The notes under the pieces: model-generated | Databases searched by the model: none | What the model was told of the DNA's origin: nothing | The model's input: only the letters and a program-made list of their open reading frames with translations | In this document: positions 26,301 to 32,102 of the stretch, one piece after another | How the letters are laid out: each line of letters begins with the position of its first letter | How positions within the stretch are numbered: the first letter of the stretch is position 1 | Made by a program: the position numbers and the translations under genes | Assembly (NCBI GenBank): GCA_940671915.1 | Contig: CALNVZ010000649.1 | Span: 4,386,667 to 4,450,666, forward strand | Length of the DNA stretch: 64,000 nt | Direction: 5' to 3' | From: Paracentrotus lividus | Lineage: Eukaryota > Echinodermata > Echinoidea > Camarodonta > Echinidae

Positions 26301-29300
26301 AAAGGAAGCAAGACATCCAACTCACCAAGAATTTGCATGCCTGAAGAAGAAACTTGCGTTCAAGCTCACTGATAGCTTTTTCTTTCTTGAGTTTCTTCTC
26401 TGATTGCTCACTGAAATCACAAAGTTAATGTTTACAAATTAAGCACATTTATCTGCAGGGATGCCAGTTGGTTTAACCAACATGGCCTGAAAAATGCCCA
26501 AACGTATTGAAACTCCATACATGCTGTACAATAAATAGTCTGAAAAAGCCTGAAATGGGAAGGTACCAAGGCCTGAAATCCGGCTATAGCCTGAAAACTG
26601 GCCTCTCTGTATCTGTTATACATTTGTAATGATCATTCATATTTGATCTTTTCTTCAAGAAAATACAGATTTATATAGAGAGTGGATGAACTGATAGATT
26701 TGTATTCATGTGTTAAAATATGTAGAGCTGGGTTACTTGTCACATTTCTTAATCACATCCAAGTTGAATGCATTTTTTCCCCAGTTCAAATTCTGGGTTA
26801 AATAGGATTGGCATGAAACTAATCAAATAGAGTTGGACGATATCTGCATGGCATACTTTGGCATATATGTGAAACATCATATGATATTCCTTTCGTGATT
26901 TCCAGTAAATTTTAGTGTAAATGTCTGAAAAGAATTTCATATAATGGTCAACTTGTCCCTTCATTAAGATCACTGTATGACAACGACTTACAGCATAAAC
27001 TTTGAGTACGATCTGGGAGTTTCACCAGCCTAGGAGAAATCGCTTTGGTTTTACAAGGGTGTGCTACATTATGCTCAGGACCACATTTGTACAAGCTTTT
27101 ACATTTCTATCCTAAAATAAGATCACTAAAATGAGTTTTCATGTAATATATATCTCGTCATACTAGTTTTAGGGTATAATATTTTAAATTATATAACAAT
27201 GAATCGAAATAGTATACAATTATTTATTCATATCTCCCAAAACTATAGCCAATAGATAAGAAGATTAAATGATTTTACTTACTTGTGTTTCTTGAATACC
27301 AGCACTCCTTCAAGAAATTTCTTCTTTGAATTTACAAGCTCATCTTTGATCAATTCCTGAAATGCAATGGAAACATTTCAGCCACTGATCATTAGAAAAT
27401 TTTAAGAACAAAAAACATGGCAACATGGTCAAACATAGCTTTTTTGGGTGTAACAAATTCAAGATTCAAGATTCAAGATATGGTGCCCCACATTTTGCAG
27501 AGAAATTTTCTTTTAAGAGGGATTGTGCATCAATAATATGAGCTCTTGGTCTTTATACAGTGCATCCCAGATAAAAGTATACCCACCTTTGAGAGCCTCA
27601 TATCAAAATTGTATAACTTATGTGTAATTAATTTTAATTTTATGACAAGGAGTAACTCACATTCTATCTAATGATACCAAAATCATACCGATACTGTCAT
27701 GAATGACTGAACACTCAAGTGTTTAAAAACATTGGTCAAAAGTGATCTGTACCAAGTTGTCTGAGAAGCAGCCCTGGCTTTCTGATCATTCATTGTTTGT
27801 TTGAGGTCAGCCTTCCTGAGTCCATTCATTAGGCACAAAGGATTACTTGATTTATTGAAATGCAAGGGCTGCTTTTGCTCAAACTTGGGACAGGGCACTT
27901 TTTACGCTTGTTTTTTAAAACTCAACTGCTTAGTCATCCGTCACAACACAGGTATAAGTTTGGTATCATTGAAAAGAATATGTGCTGCTCTTTATCATGA
28001 TATGTATTTCAAGGTCACACAAGCTATAATATTTTAATATGAGGCTCTCAAAGTTGGGTATACTTTTTTCTGGGACGCACTGTACAGTACTTTCAAAATA
28101 ATTAAAAGAATGATATATTTTGAAGAAGAACTAGAAAACTTACCTCTGCTCGAATGGCAGAATGTCCACTAATTATCAGCAGCAATTCTTGACAGGATCT
28201 GCAAAGTAAATCATATGTAAATTTCACAAAGTTAGATTTAAACATTAATCATAGAATTGAAACTGATGAAAGTGCTGACTCTCTGGGTTTTAGCGACTTC
28301 TTGAACATTATCCTTAATTTACTCATAATATGATTCACATCAAAAGAAAAGGGGTATCCTACACTTTTATGTCCTTGTTTTTTAAGTCCACTTGAACTCG
28401 AAGTCAGAGTTGTAGAACTTTTCAGTAAAACCTGACCGGATACTATGCTGATAGCATTAGGCAATGACTAAATTATTAATTGTTTGACAGTTAAAATGCT
28501 TCTTTGAGTATAATTTTGGAGGGATATCCAAATATAGCTATAAATTATATTACACATTGTAAAAATGAATTTCATGTGTCATTTCAAGTGCTTAAAAAAG
28601 GGATTGTTGTGGTCATGAGAATGGAAGAAACTGTGCCAATTGCTGCAAAGATCACTGAAGCTGTTTTCAATTTCACCAATCTGCTGTGCCATGCTCCCCT
28701 CATCCCATAGCCGCAACTCATGTCATTACACGATGTCAATAAGTTACAACACAATGATACTGTCTTCACCAGATGCACCCTACTTCCTTGTACTCTCCAG
28801 TCTACATGTTTTTCTTCTGCACAATGTCTGGCTTCTTTTACTTGCACTCATCACGCACTCACACACTGCCAATTAGTACCCCACCCTGGACAGCTGTCAA
28901 CGTAGCTTTTTCGGGTGCAACAATTCAAGATTCAAGATACTTACTTTAAGAATTTCACAATATTATTATAATCAATGTATATTTGTACTTGCTTTGAATG
29001 TTTTTATTACTTGTACTGTAACATTGCATTTTAGTTTACGGGCGAACCCAATACAAGCATGCTTGCTTCTCAGGAAATTCGCCTCCTTTCCTTGAATCGT
29101 GAAATAAATGTTCATATGAAATGAAATGAAATGAAATGAATTGTCACTTTCCTTGGTAGCTACGCTCATGCCTCACGAGAGGGCTCACTTTTCACAGCAA
29201 AAATCCCTGTGTGTAAATTGCGACCCAGATTTGCAGTGCGAGTCGGCAATGTGACTCTATCATGCATTCTGAAGGGCACTCTTGTATTCATAATTATAAT

Positions 29301-30934
29301 GTAAAATTAAAATGGGTAGCCGATTTTCACATCACATGGCATCAAAAAGCATATGTACTTACAATATATGTACTTCCTGGTTCTCCACCGCATGCGACAA
29401 TTCCGAGAGAAGGCACAAATCGGAGTCCAAAATCGCTTCCAAGTATCAGATTTGACAATTCTAGACCAATTCCATGATATATTCATGATCTAAAAAAATA
29501 CTACGCCGATAAAACTCCTACCAGGTAAGAGATTGAATTCCTATCTTTATTTTGATACCATGTTTATTTGAGTCTATTTTCTAAACTGAAAGCGAAATTG
29601 ATTTTGGCTAGGCCTTGTTATGTGCAAATATTGACAATTTGACTTATGCGCGGCAGAAACTACGCCGCGGTCAGAATATCAAAATTCCAAGCCTTTGGGC
29701 ACGGCGTTCGAAATCTCTATATTCGGGTGCAGTGTGGAGTTTCTGTCGCGCATGTCAAATTGTCAACTATTGCACACAACAAGGCCTAGCCAAAATCAAT
29801 TTCGCTTTCAGTTTAGAAAATATACTCAAATAAACATGATATCAAAATAAAGATAGGAATTCAATCTCTTACCTGGTAGGAGTTTTATCGGCGAAGTATT
29901 TTTTTAAATCTTGAATATATCATGGATTTGGTAAATGCCGGTTTGCCGTTCGCGAGTTGGTAATACATCGTGGGCACCGGGTGGGGCTCAGATTCATCCC
30001 GCCGCCGCAGTCGGCGTCCAAAGTCCCGGTTTGCCGCTCATCTCTCGGTGACTCGGCAATAAGATCACGCACTTATGAGCGGCACACTAAAATCATTTCC
30101 GGGTTGCGATCGGCGTTAATACAGCTCGCTCACCCTATGCGAATGGCTAAACTGCGCGTGCGATTTTGCCGAGTCGCAATTTCGCCATAGACAAATTGAC
30201 TTGTAGAAAACATCAAATAAAAAATACTTAAAGTTGTTTTCACAGATTTTTTTTTTCCAGAATTGTGAAACAATATTATCAAGCTCTCATTTAAGCCAAG
30301 TCTTGTTACCAATTGGGTAATTTTAGTATTTTTGTGAGCGTGCCTATCCTTGGGAAGATGGACAAGTCATGAATTTAATGACCAAATAATGTGGTTTTCG
30401 TGATTATTATGAATATGATATGTGGCCATGGAAAATTAAAAGTGAACAAAAATATATCAATCAATCATTCAATCAAATAAAATTGTAAAAATCAAATTAA
30501 TTCGAGAACAAAATCATTGAAAATGAAATATTAAAATGAAACTTTAACATTCAGTCTAACTGTGTAAGTTAAGTCATCTAAGTAAAATAAAGAATAAATA
30601 AATCACCATTCATTCACACCCATCAGATCATTGCATTTATTAGCATCATGGACATTACGTTGCAAATCGGTTATGAATTAAATTACATGAATGATGATAT
30701 CGTAATCTTCAAATTCAATGACAATGTCCATGAAATAATTTTAAAACAAGACATGAAAGACAGTGTGTGGAACCAGGCATTCACTCTGCGGTTAAATTTT
30801 AGAGTCAGAAATATCCTGTGAAACTACATCCCATTTACAATTCTAACTTAAGATACATAATACTATATTTGCAGGATAATAATAGACATACAACATGAAT
30901 AAACTTACGTCGTGAACACAGCAGGCTCAGCCAT
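5233..30934 (-). CDS. NUP188: Nucleoporin NUP188, N-terminal 1,010 codons in 30 exons
   Basis: NUP188 is a scaffold nucleoporin of the nuclear pore inner ring. It is a large alpha-helical solenoid that binds NUP93 and is a paralogue-like partner of NUP205. Thirty coding exons were placed on the minus strand from the start codon at 30,934 to 5,233. They sum to 3,030 nt, every intron begins GT and ends AG, and all phases join. Recognisable conserved stretches include QGFGTRQPYRHL, GFVIPAGTLGQL, STGFLPY, LIAVIAGYIYHRQDP and AVSAETQPGFSELFLNL. Human NUP188 is 1,749 residues, so about 700 C-terminal residues are missing and should lie left of the window, beyond the retroelement. Residues about 480 to 545 match the SH3-like insertion of the Nup188 N-terminal domain. 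The gene is divergent from the PKN gene. Introns carry many mobile elements and two sets of exon-fragment duplications. Confidence 0.95.
5737..5901 (-). CDS. NUP188: NUP188 coding exon 29
   Basis: Encodes DIRLK, VGILELLAVSAETQPGFSEL and FLNLQ, then a highly basic Lys-rich insertion (KKDDPKGKKKKEKGGEKK) that is much longer than in human. Human counterpart RIKVMILEFLTVAVETQPGLIELFLNL. Confidence 0.96.
5925..6415. repeat. ATC trinucleotide tract, about 490 bases
   Basis: Imperfect (ATC)n on the plus strand with CAC, AAC and CTC variants. It includes a roughly 100-base subunit repeated three times. It lies in NUP188 intron 28, some 30 bases from exon 28. Open frames across it (poly-Ile, poly-Met) are an artefact of the repeat. 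Confidence 0.95.
6447..6536 (-). CDS. NUP188: NUP188 coding exon 28
   Basis: Encodes VAPMSLFGCLGNQAPAFRDA then FLFRLQTHSE, matching human VAPMSVYACLGNDAAAIRDAFLTRLQ. It sits just beside the ATC tract. Confidence 0.95.
6684..7138. mobile_element. Foldback element family C (TTAAAGGGAATCTAG termini)
   Basis: A dispersed repeat starting TTAAAGGGAATCTAGAGTTGTGG. It shares long stretches with 21,690 to 22,215 and 41,126 to 41,530, such as GAGCTTTCAA, TATCAATCTTTCCAA and ATGACCAGAA...AATTTCACTTT. The right end lies about 25 bases from the donor of exon 27. No transposase is encoded. Confidence 0.6.
7164..7437 (-). CDS. NUP188: NUP188 coding exon 27
   Basis: The longest exon (274 bases). It contains SQLVKLSLSILNRLLLLKP and LIAVIAGYIYHRQDPRLPTL, ending LLLRRLAQ. 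Human counterpart KTVKLAFSVTNNVIRLKPP and LIAVLAKYIYHKHDPALPRL. Confidence 0.97.
7560..7742 (+). mobile_element. Probable non-LTR retroposon 3' end with AATTG tail
   Basis: Sequence ending in short tandem TTGAA/AATTG units (TTTAATTGAATTGAATTGAA near 7,719 to 7,738) is typical of 3' tails of non-LTR retroposons in invertebrates. No reverse transcriptase is present, so this is a 5'-truncated copy at best. Confidence 0.35.
8104..8223 (-). CDS. NUP188: NUP188 coding exon 26
   Basis: Encodes VSVRDACIYGLLHTAAGQSL then LTIAATGVDTIEQKQLECG, matching human LCICSLAYTEAGQTVINIMGIGVDTID. Confidence 0.96.
8297..9560. repeat. GAT/GGT trinucleotide array, about 1.26 kb
   Basis: A long compound array of GAT, GGT and GTT triplets on the plus strand in NUP188 intron 25. 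It is organised in higher-order units: a segment containing GTTGACTGATGTGGTGACGA recurs at about 8,603 and 8,904, and TTGGTAGTGTGGTAGTAGTG at about 9,090 and 9,340. This shows that blocks of 300 bases or so were duplicated after the triplets expanded. It is flanked closely by exons 25 and 26. Confidence 0.95.
9588..9684 (-). CDS. NUP188: NUP188 coding exon 25
   Basis: Encodes LSVMEVFHVVLHVVP followed by a Thr/Lys-rich linker, TSPTTKKTSLGEEKPQ. Human counterpart CLILELIHAILNLCHETD. It lies directly beside a 1.3-kb trinucleotide tract. Confidence 0.92.
9685..10141. other. NUP188 intron 24, no features recognised
   Basis: AT-rich intron with a few short poly-T and TAA tracts. I see no exon or element. 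Confidence 0.5.
10142..10274 (-). CDS. NUP188: NUP188 coding exon 24
   Basis: Encodes GLTSRSVGVATSQDLLACIV then DIFTTFQRWRYIDFKDKEKI, matching human LKEMLPSYHKWRYNSHGVREQIG. Only one of three frames is open. Confidence 0.95.
10304..10345. mobile_element. Isolated terminal repeat of foldback family A
   Basis: CAGTGCGTCCCAGAATAAAC preceded by TA matches the terminus of the family A elements at 27,558 and 14,230. The opposite end is not recognisable nearby. It lies about 30 bases upstream of the exon 24 acceptor on the coding strand. Confidence 0.5.
10797..11216. mobile_element. TU-like foldback element, copy 1
   Basis: The left half has degenerate tandem units of about 15 bases of the form TTTGGTCTAATTCCCA. 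The right half has the reverse complement (GGGAATTAGACCAAA). The centre contains GTAACAAACTGGTAATA. This design, inverted repeats built from 15-bp tandem units, resembles the published sea urchin TU foldback transposons; the family assignment is from memory. The element ends about 12 bases from the donor of exon 23. Confidence 0.6.
11229..11343 (-). CDS. NUP188: NUP188 coding exon 23
   Basis: Encodes GEGVFPGSYGKVALEWEKQF then GIYPVTLELIKLLHTLVE, matching human EYGVTIAFLRLITTLVK. A TU-like foldback element begins about 12 bases past the donor. Confidence 0.95.
11344..12002. other. NUP188 intron 22, no features recognised
   Basis: AT-rich intron. There is only a short TACATGTACATGTA tract near 11,858. 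No exon or complete element is seen. Confidence 0.5.
12003..12079 (-). CDS. NUP188: NUP188 coding exon 22
   Basis: Encodes IWQALQSTGFLPYTGTLYTQ then VGQAA, parallel to human VWTDLRHTGFLPFVAHPVSSL. Confidence 0.95.
12183..12480. mobile_element. Foldback family A, left half only
   Basis: The sequence from AACCCAACTTTGAGAGCC through GATGGATGACTTAGCA and AAAAGCAGCC to CCAAGTAATCCTTT matches the left half of the full copy at 13,680. The right arm is absent, so it is a truncated or recombined copy. Confidence 0.65.
12505..12712. mobile_element. TU-like element fragment, copy 3
   Basis: Repeated ATTAGACCAAAT-type units occur in one orientation only (GGGAATTAGACCAAAA, GCAATTAGACTAAATGG, GGAATTAGACTATGTGG). 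This corresponds to one arm of the TU-like element at 10,797. Confidence 0.55.
12962..13049 (-). CDS. NUP188: NUP188 coding exon 21
   Basis: Encodes LVQIQRPPLQLIGSCVKCLN then TMAKYNPDE, parallel to human PPVDVIASCVNCLTVLAARNPAK. Confidence 0.95.
13361..13583 (-). CDS. NUP188: NUP188 coding exon 20
   Basis: Encodes residues 528 to 602, PPLITWDVDYSGLQLFQC then helices ending IDLLEQMLQ, WSVSEYLQPIID and ILPLLS. Parallel to human VRWEYSYSSWTLFTCEIEM and IDLVHKVISTDLSIADCLLPI. Confidence 0.96.
13680..14230. mobile_element. Foldback family A, full-length copy
   Basis: An inverted-repeat element of about 550 bases. The left arm has CCCAACTTTGAGAGCCTCAT and GATGGATGACTGAGCACTT. The right arm has the complement, AGTGCTCAGTCATCC and GAGGCTCTCAAAGTTGGG, ending GGGACGCACTG then TA. 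Terminal CAGTGCGTCCC and TA duplication fit a Tc1/mariner-type non-autonomous element. No transposase is present. It lies in NUP188 intron 19. Confidence 0.72.
14491..14556 (-). CDS. NUP188: NUP188 coding exon 19 (SH3-like subdomain)
   Basis: Encodes KHSPGFVIPAGTLGQLEQ, matching the human LRIPQGTVGQVM strand of the SH3-like insertion in the Nup188 N-terminal domain. Confidence 0.94.
14905..15005. repeat. Remnant of a CGCGAAA-type dispersed repeat
   Basis: The motif string TTTCGCGCCCATATATTTTC and TTTGCGAGAGTATATTTTC also appears at 44,706 to 44,880 and around 58,530 to 58,600 in this window. It is a decayed dispersed repeat with A/T-rich arms and CGCG cores. Confidence 0.45.
15110..15239 (-). 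CDS. NUP188: NUP188 coding exon 18
   Basis: Encodes residues 463 to 506, IYQLLAHLPAFTEPLDNN through GDNVWKLVNDKVVCKA, leading into the SH3-like subdomain. Confidence 0.93.
15666..15779 (-). CDS. NUP188: NUP188 coding exon 17
   Basis: Encodes DLEGGFAALLQSSMATFPLE then FSLPMKFLKALATEGSQQ, parallel to human GLGIILDSVCGMFPHLLSPLLQLLRAL. Confidence 0.94.
16370..16435 (-). CDS. NUP188: NUP188 coding exon 16
   Basis: Encodes DLVELSCQLLSQSHLSREFW then SA. Human counterpart DIIDTACEVLADPSLPELFWG. Donor GTAAGTG. Confidence 0.93.
16598..16892 (+). mobile_element. tRNA-derived SINE, copy 1
   Basis: The tRNA-like head contains a B box, GGTTCGAATCC (16,651), after AGTGGATAAGTCAGCGGACT. It is followed by a body (CTAGCATCCTTCGGCAAGGT and GCCGGGTAATAATATTA) and ends GCGCATTATAAATGCTTAA plus (TTA)n. 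The A box is lost. It matches the copy at 25,992 along its whole length. Confidence 0.8.
17182..17271 (-). CDS. NUP188: NUP188 coding exon 15
   Basis: Encodes VESMACHSVIYSLMSVVL then TVFQEDSLGGVQ, parallel to human TACMCVYGLLSFVLTSLELHTLGN. Confidence 0.94.
17300..17420. repeat. GAT tract ending in a GAT/ATC inverted junction
   Basis: (GAT)n with GGT variants runs directly into (ATC)n at about 17,399, giving a perfect palindrome (GAT)7-C-(ATC)7 of about 42 bases that could form a hairpin. It is in NUP188 intron 14, near exon 15. Confidence 0.9.
18085..18372. mobile_element. TU-like foldback element, copy 2
   Basis: It has the same centre (GTAACAAACTGGTAATAGAC) and right end (CTGTTAGACCAAGTGGATATAA) as the copy at 10,797, with inverted GTCTAATT/AATTAGAC-type units. 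Its right end is about 30 bases from the donor of exon 14. Confidence 0.6.
18401..18601 (-). CDS. NUP188: NUP188 coding exon 14 (partly duplicated upstream)
   Basis: A 201-base exon, residues 306 to 372, containing HTPIQLAWMVMHTAAWPGKD and LRLHVFKYLTFGLSKAL. It parallels human HAPVLLAWALLRHT and IQLNVFQYLTRLLQSLA. The first 56 bases and flanking intron are duplicated about 147 bases upstream on the coding strand. The acceptor TTATTTAAG is weaker than that of the duplicate. Confidence 0.95.
18693..18750 (-). pseudogene. Partial duplicate of NUP188 exon 14
   Basis: On the minus strand, TTTCAG then GAGTTTTCCAGTGCTGTTCA repeats the acceptor and first 56 bases of exon 14 (EFSSAVQSLGQVPSHMPI versus EFSTAVQSLGQSPSHTPI). 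It then diverges. The copied unit includes adjoining intron sequence. The duplicate has a better acceptor than the real exon but no recognisable donor in frame. Confidence 0.85.
19531..19573 (-). CDS. NUP188: NUP188 coding exon 13
   Basis: A 43-base exon encoding LENHPLIADEKLSK. Acceptor ATCACAG, donor GTAAAG. Short but phase-consistent on both sides. Confidence 0.88.
19618..19838. mobile_element. Foldback element with TGGCACTATTTTTT core
   Basis: Imperfect inverted arms extend outward from a hairpin whose inner stem is TGGCACTATTTTTT/AAAAAAATAGTGCCA and whose apex is GGGGCGTAGCCCC (19,712 to 19,756). Outer arms pair TATGGATTCC with GGAATCCATA and AAATATACCATGCA with TGCATGGCATATTT. It lies in NUP188 intron 12. 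Confidence 0.7.
20474..20545 (-). CDS. NUP188: NUP188 coding exon 12
   Basis: Encodes FICCVIVLECMDLFPLMG then LADKS, parallel to human SALILVEGMDIESLHKCA. A second AG inside the exon at 20,527 gives a possible internal acceptor. The longer form is required for phase and for the conserved hydrophobic segment. Confidence 0.92.
21086..21168 (-). CDS. NUP188: NUP188 coding exon 11
   Basis: Encodes QQGFGTRQPYRHLLDAEEMA and QKLTNKM, one of the most conserved stretches (human EQGFGSRQTNRHLVDETMD). Donor GTAAGTA. Confidence 0.96.
21542..21628 (-). CDS. NUP188: NUP188 coding exon 10
   Basis: Encodes residues 211 to 239, SELLGIMLLFLHASLTPTDK then LSRILSLFQ. This corresponds to human SMLLEIIFLYYAYFEMAPSD. 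Confidence 0.95.
21690..22215. mobile_element. Foldback family C copy with a nested element
   Basis: Matches the family C copy at 6,684 (AAACAGTTGAAATGTTC and TTGTTATGAACCTTTCCAAA and TCAAGTCCAGAACAATAATTT). It is interrupted by a separate inverted-repeat element at 21,820 to 22,062. Confidence 0.6.
21820..22062. mobile_element. Nested 243-bp inverted-repeat element
   Basis: Ends are GCGGTCACAACTCGTCGTA and, inverted, CGGCGAGTTGTAACCGC. Internal arms also pair (CGTTGCATGTACAA with TTGTACATGCAACG). It sits inside the family C repeat, so it inserted later. Confidence 0.65.
22308..22355 (-). CDS. NUP188: NUP188 coding exon 9
   Basis: A 48-base exon encoding TDRHRIRWCIQSLHEQ, parallel to human TERQVSRWFVQCLREQ. 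Confidence 0.95.
22356..23110. other. NUP188 intron 8, no features in first 750 bases
   Basis: AT-rich intron with a few short poly-T tracts. No exon or complete element is recognised. Confidence 0.45.
23112..23190 (+). mobile_element. SINE 3' tail fragment
   Basis: GGCGCGCTATAAATGTTCAA followed by TATTATTATTAA matches the 3' end of the SINE at 16,598 (GGCGCATTATAAATGCTTAA, (TTA)n). The head is missing. Confidence 0.5.
23283..23350 (-). mobile_element. tRNA-like SINE head
   Basis: On the minus strand TAGTGGTCAGGAG (A-box-like) and GGGTTCAATCCC (consensus B box) are spaced as in a tRNA. The acceptor arms do not pair, so it is a SINE or tRNA relic rather than a gene. Confidence 0.45.
23385..23507 (-). 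CDS. NUP188: NUP188 coding exon 8 (with downstream degenerate copies)
   Basis: Encodes residues 154 to 194, starting VQYAEFVEDLQRSGLFDKLL and ending TKDKAGPLM, parallel to human VEYADCVDKLEKELVSKY. The 3' 85 bases of plus-strand sequence (the 5' part of the exon on the coding strand) and adjoining intron are repeated twice more at higher coordinates, with a period of about 168 bases. The copy used here is the only one that continues in frame to a good donor. Confidence 0.94.
23595..23700 (-). pseudogene. Degenerate copy 2 of NUP188 exon 8
   Basis: The minus strand retains the acceptor and reads VQYAEFVEDLQ, then loses the frame (stop after about 21 codons). It is 169 bases from exon 8 and includes flanking intron. 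Confidence 0.85.
23765..23845 (-). pseudogene. Degenerate copy 3 of NUP188 exon 8
   Basis: The minus strand reads YTEFVEDLQGIGLFDKLLAQ with no stop through the homologous core, then a stop about 10 codons later. The acceptor-like sequence is CCTCTCCAG. It is 168 bases from copy 2. Confidence 0.85.
23860..24578. other. NUP188 intron 7, no features recognised
   Basis: AT-rich intron. I see no exon or complete mobile element. Confidence 0.45.
24579..24671 (-). CDS. NUP188: NUP188 coding exon 7
   Basis: Encodes LWEFYHADRLHLLQCIKHLA and then NFWQDTEHPYQ. This matches human YYYEERTCILRCVLHLLTYFQDERHPY in order and spacing. Confidence 0.95.
25015..25143. repeat. GAT trinucleotide tract
   Basis: Imperfect (GAT)n of about 130 bases on the plus strand, ending about 17 bases from the donor of exon 6. 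The methionine-rich open frame across it is an artefact. Confidence 0.93.
25160..25204 (-). CDS. NUP188: NUP188 coding exon 6
   Basis: A 45-base exon encoding AILKDERSVQAMLLK, parallel to human VLQDERQSQALILK. The donor GTAAGT lies beside a GAT tract. Confidence 0.94.
25568..25648 (-). CDS. NUP188: NUP188 coding exon 5
   Basis: Encodes residues 81 to 107, DLDALQCRELFDSYLLCAF then RGTGKQLQ. This parallels human LDEEQSVQLLQCYLQEDYRGT. Confidence 0.93.
25992..26282 (+). mobile_element. tRNA-derived SINE, copy 2
   Basis: The head has a clear A box (TGGTCGAGTGG) and a decayed B box (GCTTCAAATCC). The same body as the copy at 16,598 follows, with GCCGGGTAATAATAATATGA and a (TTA)n tail. It ends about 45 bases from exon 4. 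Confidence 0.82.
26326..26410 (-). CDS. NUP188: NUP188 coding exon 4
   Basis: Encodes residues 52 to 80, including SEKKLKKEKAISELERKF and ending LQACKFL. Acceptor ATTTCAG, donor GTGAGT. It aligns with the human segment before GLDEEQSVQLLQ. Confidence 0.9.
26825..26955. repeat. Dispersed repeat E, fragment
   Basis: CATATGATATTCCTTTCGTGATTTCC and the following bases match the copies at 43,690 and 59,080 (TATTCCTTTCATGTTTTCC and CTTTCATTATTTCC). Only the first third is present. Confidence 0.5.
27283..27356 (-). CDS. NUP188: NUP188 coding exon 3
   Basis: Encodes residues 28 to 52, including ELIKDELVNSKKKFLEGVL. It is Lys-rich, ends in phase 2 and has donor GTAAGTAA. Confidence 0.9.
27558..28082. 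mobile_element. Foldback family A, second full copy
   Basis: A 525-base element with CAGTGCATCCCAGATAAAAG at one end and CTGGGACGCACTG at the other, flanked by TA on both sides (27,556 and 28,083). The arms carry CTTTGAGAGCCTCAT and ATGAGGCTCTCAAAG. It lies in NUP188 intron 2. Confidence 0.8.
28144..28198 (-). CDS. NUP188: NUP188 coding exon 2
   Basis: Encodes residues 9 to 27, SCQELLLIISGHSAIRAE, comparable to the human RELWTILLGRSALRE segment. Acceptor TTTGCAG, donor GTAAG. Confidence 0.92.
28595..28690. repeat. Family C terminal fragment
   Basis: GGGATTGTTGTGGTCATGAG then GGAAGAAACTGTGCC resembles the terminal part of family C elements such as 54,897 (GTTGTGGTCATGAGATTTGA). Confidence 0.4.
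28890..29140 (+). mobile_element. Probable non-LTR retroposon 3' end with AAATG tail
   Basis: A unique 3' region ends in (AAATG)n at about 29,116 to 29,140. A similar internal phrase (CTTTTTCGGGTGCAACAATT) recurs at about 27,437. Such pentamer tails are typical of 5'-truncated non-LTR elements. No coding remains. Confidence 0.4.
29472..29925. repeat. 454-bp near-perfect palindrome in NUP188 intron 1
   Basis: The left arm, about 29,472 to 29,660, and right arm, about 29,740 to 29,925, are inverted copies with roughly ten mismatches in 190 bases by eye, separated by a GC-richer centre. Both arms include CTACCAGGTAAGAG, so each strand carries a consensus 5' splice site. No terminal target duplication is clear. 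The high arm identity suggests a recent insertion or ongoing gene conversion. Confidence 0.9.
30909..30934 (-). CDS. NUP188: NUP188 coding exon 1 (start codon)
   Basis: Encodes MAEPAVFT plus two bases of the ninth codon, followed by donor GTAAGT. The ATG at 30,934 was chosen because it joins in phase with exon 2 and has a plausible donor directly after a short leader peptide. Human NUP188 also begins with a short Ala-rich leader. The following 2.7-kb intron is the longest in the gene. Confidence 0.85.
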
Positions 30935-31107
30935 AATCGCTAATAATTCAATAATTATTCATTATAATAGTTTTTAATTCACTTTTGCACTGCACTGTCA
31001 ACAATCAGACGTAGATGGCGAACTACTACTTTCAGTTTTGGGAACCTCGCAAGTTGGCGTTTGGGGGCCGGGGAGTTGCAGAAAAAGTGATTGAAAGATT
31101 CCAAATA

Positions 31108-32102
31108 CACTGTTCGTCATAAAGGTGGAATATATTTTTCAGGCTCAAGCAACATTATGTTGCTCCGTTATTAATTTCTTGAATGTGTTTGTCACCGCTT
31201 TCACTTTCTGGGATCCTGGGTATATCTTTGATGTTCCCTCAACCCTTCCCGGGGATTTTTCTTCAAAAAAGTTTGTCACCCCCAGAAGATGGCCATTTTC
31301 GTCATTTTTTCTTATTTTTGGGGCCCTTTTTTGTTCACGGGACCCACCAAGGCTCCCTCAGTCCTATCCCAAGGAAACACGTCTGAGGTGGAGATTTGTT
31401 ATTGTTCTTTAAATTAAATCTAGATTTATGGTTACAGGCTCGACTCTTTTGTCTCGGGGAGGGGTCAAAATTTATTTTGACTGGGGTTCAACATTCTTTT
31501 TATTCATTTTTACACCATGGAAATTTCTATCTTCCCTAAATTTTATTGCAAAATCTCAACCAAACATAAATCAAAATAAAATATTATCAATAATGACTAT
31601 TTACAGCCTTGTCATGAAGGCTAAACAAAAATTAAGGGGAAAGTAATAATATTTAAAGGTGGTTTTTCATTTCTTTTGTTTTCAGCATAAAAATGGAATA
31701 AAAAAATTCCTAATTTTCACCAATCTCGTTTTTTACTTCACCCCCTCCCCTGGACAAGAGACCTTAGCCTGTCCCCAGAAATATAGATTTAACATAAAAA
31801 ACAATATAAAACAGTACACCTCAGTCGCGTTTCCTGGGGGTAGGACTGAGGGGGGCTTGATCGGCCGGGGAAACAAAAAGGGGCCCCAAAATGAGAAAAA
31901 AAAATGACAAAAATGGGCATCACGGGGGTTGACAAAACTTTTTTGGAAGAAGGTCCACGTGAAGGGTTGGGAGAATGTCCAAGATATAGCCAGGGTCCCA
32001 AAAAGTAGAAGCAGGGACAAACATATTCAAGAAATACGGTCAGAGCAAAATCATGTCGCTATATAGCGCCAAAAAAATATTCCACCTTTATGACGGACAG
32101 TG
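31108..32102. mobile_element. 995-bp foldback element, TA-flanked
   Basis: Ends are CACTGTTCGTCATAAAGG and, inverted, CACTGTCCGTCATAAAGG, both continuing TGGAATAT. TA lies on each side at 31,106 and 32,103. The inverted arms of about 300 bases include CCCAGAAGATGGCC-like and GGGCCCC-containing segments. This is a Tc1/mariner-style non-autonomous element. Open frames within it are not conserved proteins. Confidence 0.85.

Noticed and set aside
31125..31412. 95-codon open frame near NUP188
   Set aside because: It lies in one arm of the 995-bp foldback element, is mirrored in the other arm, and shows no known protein pattern.
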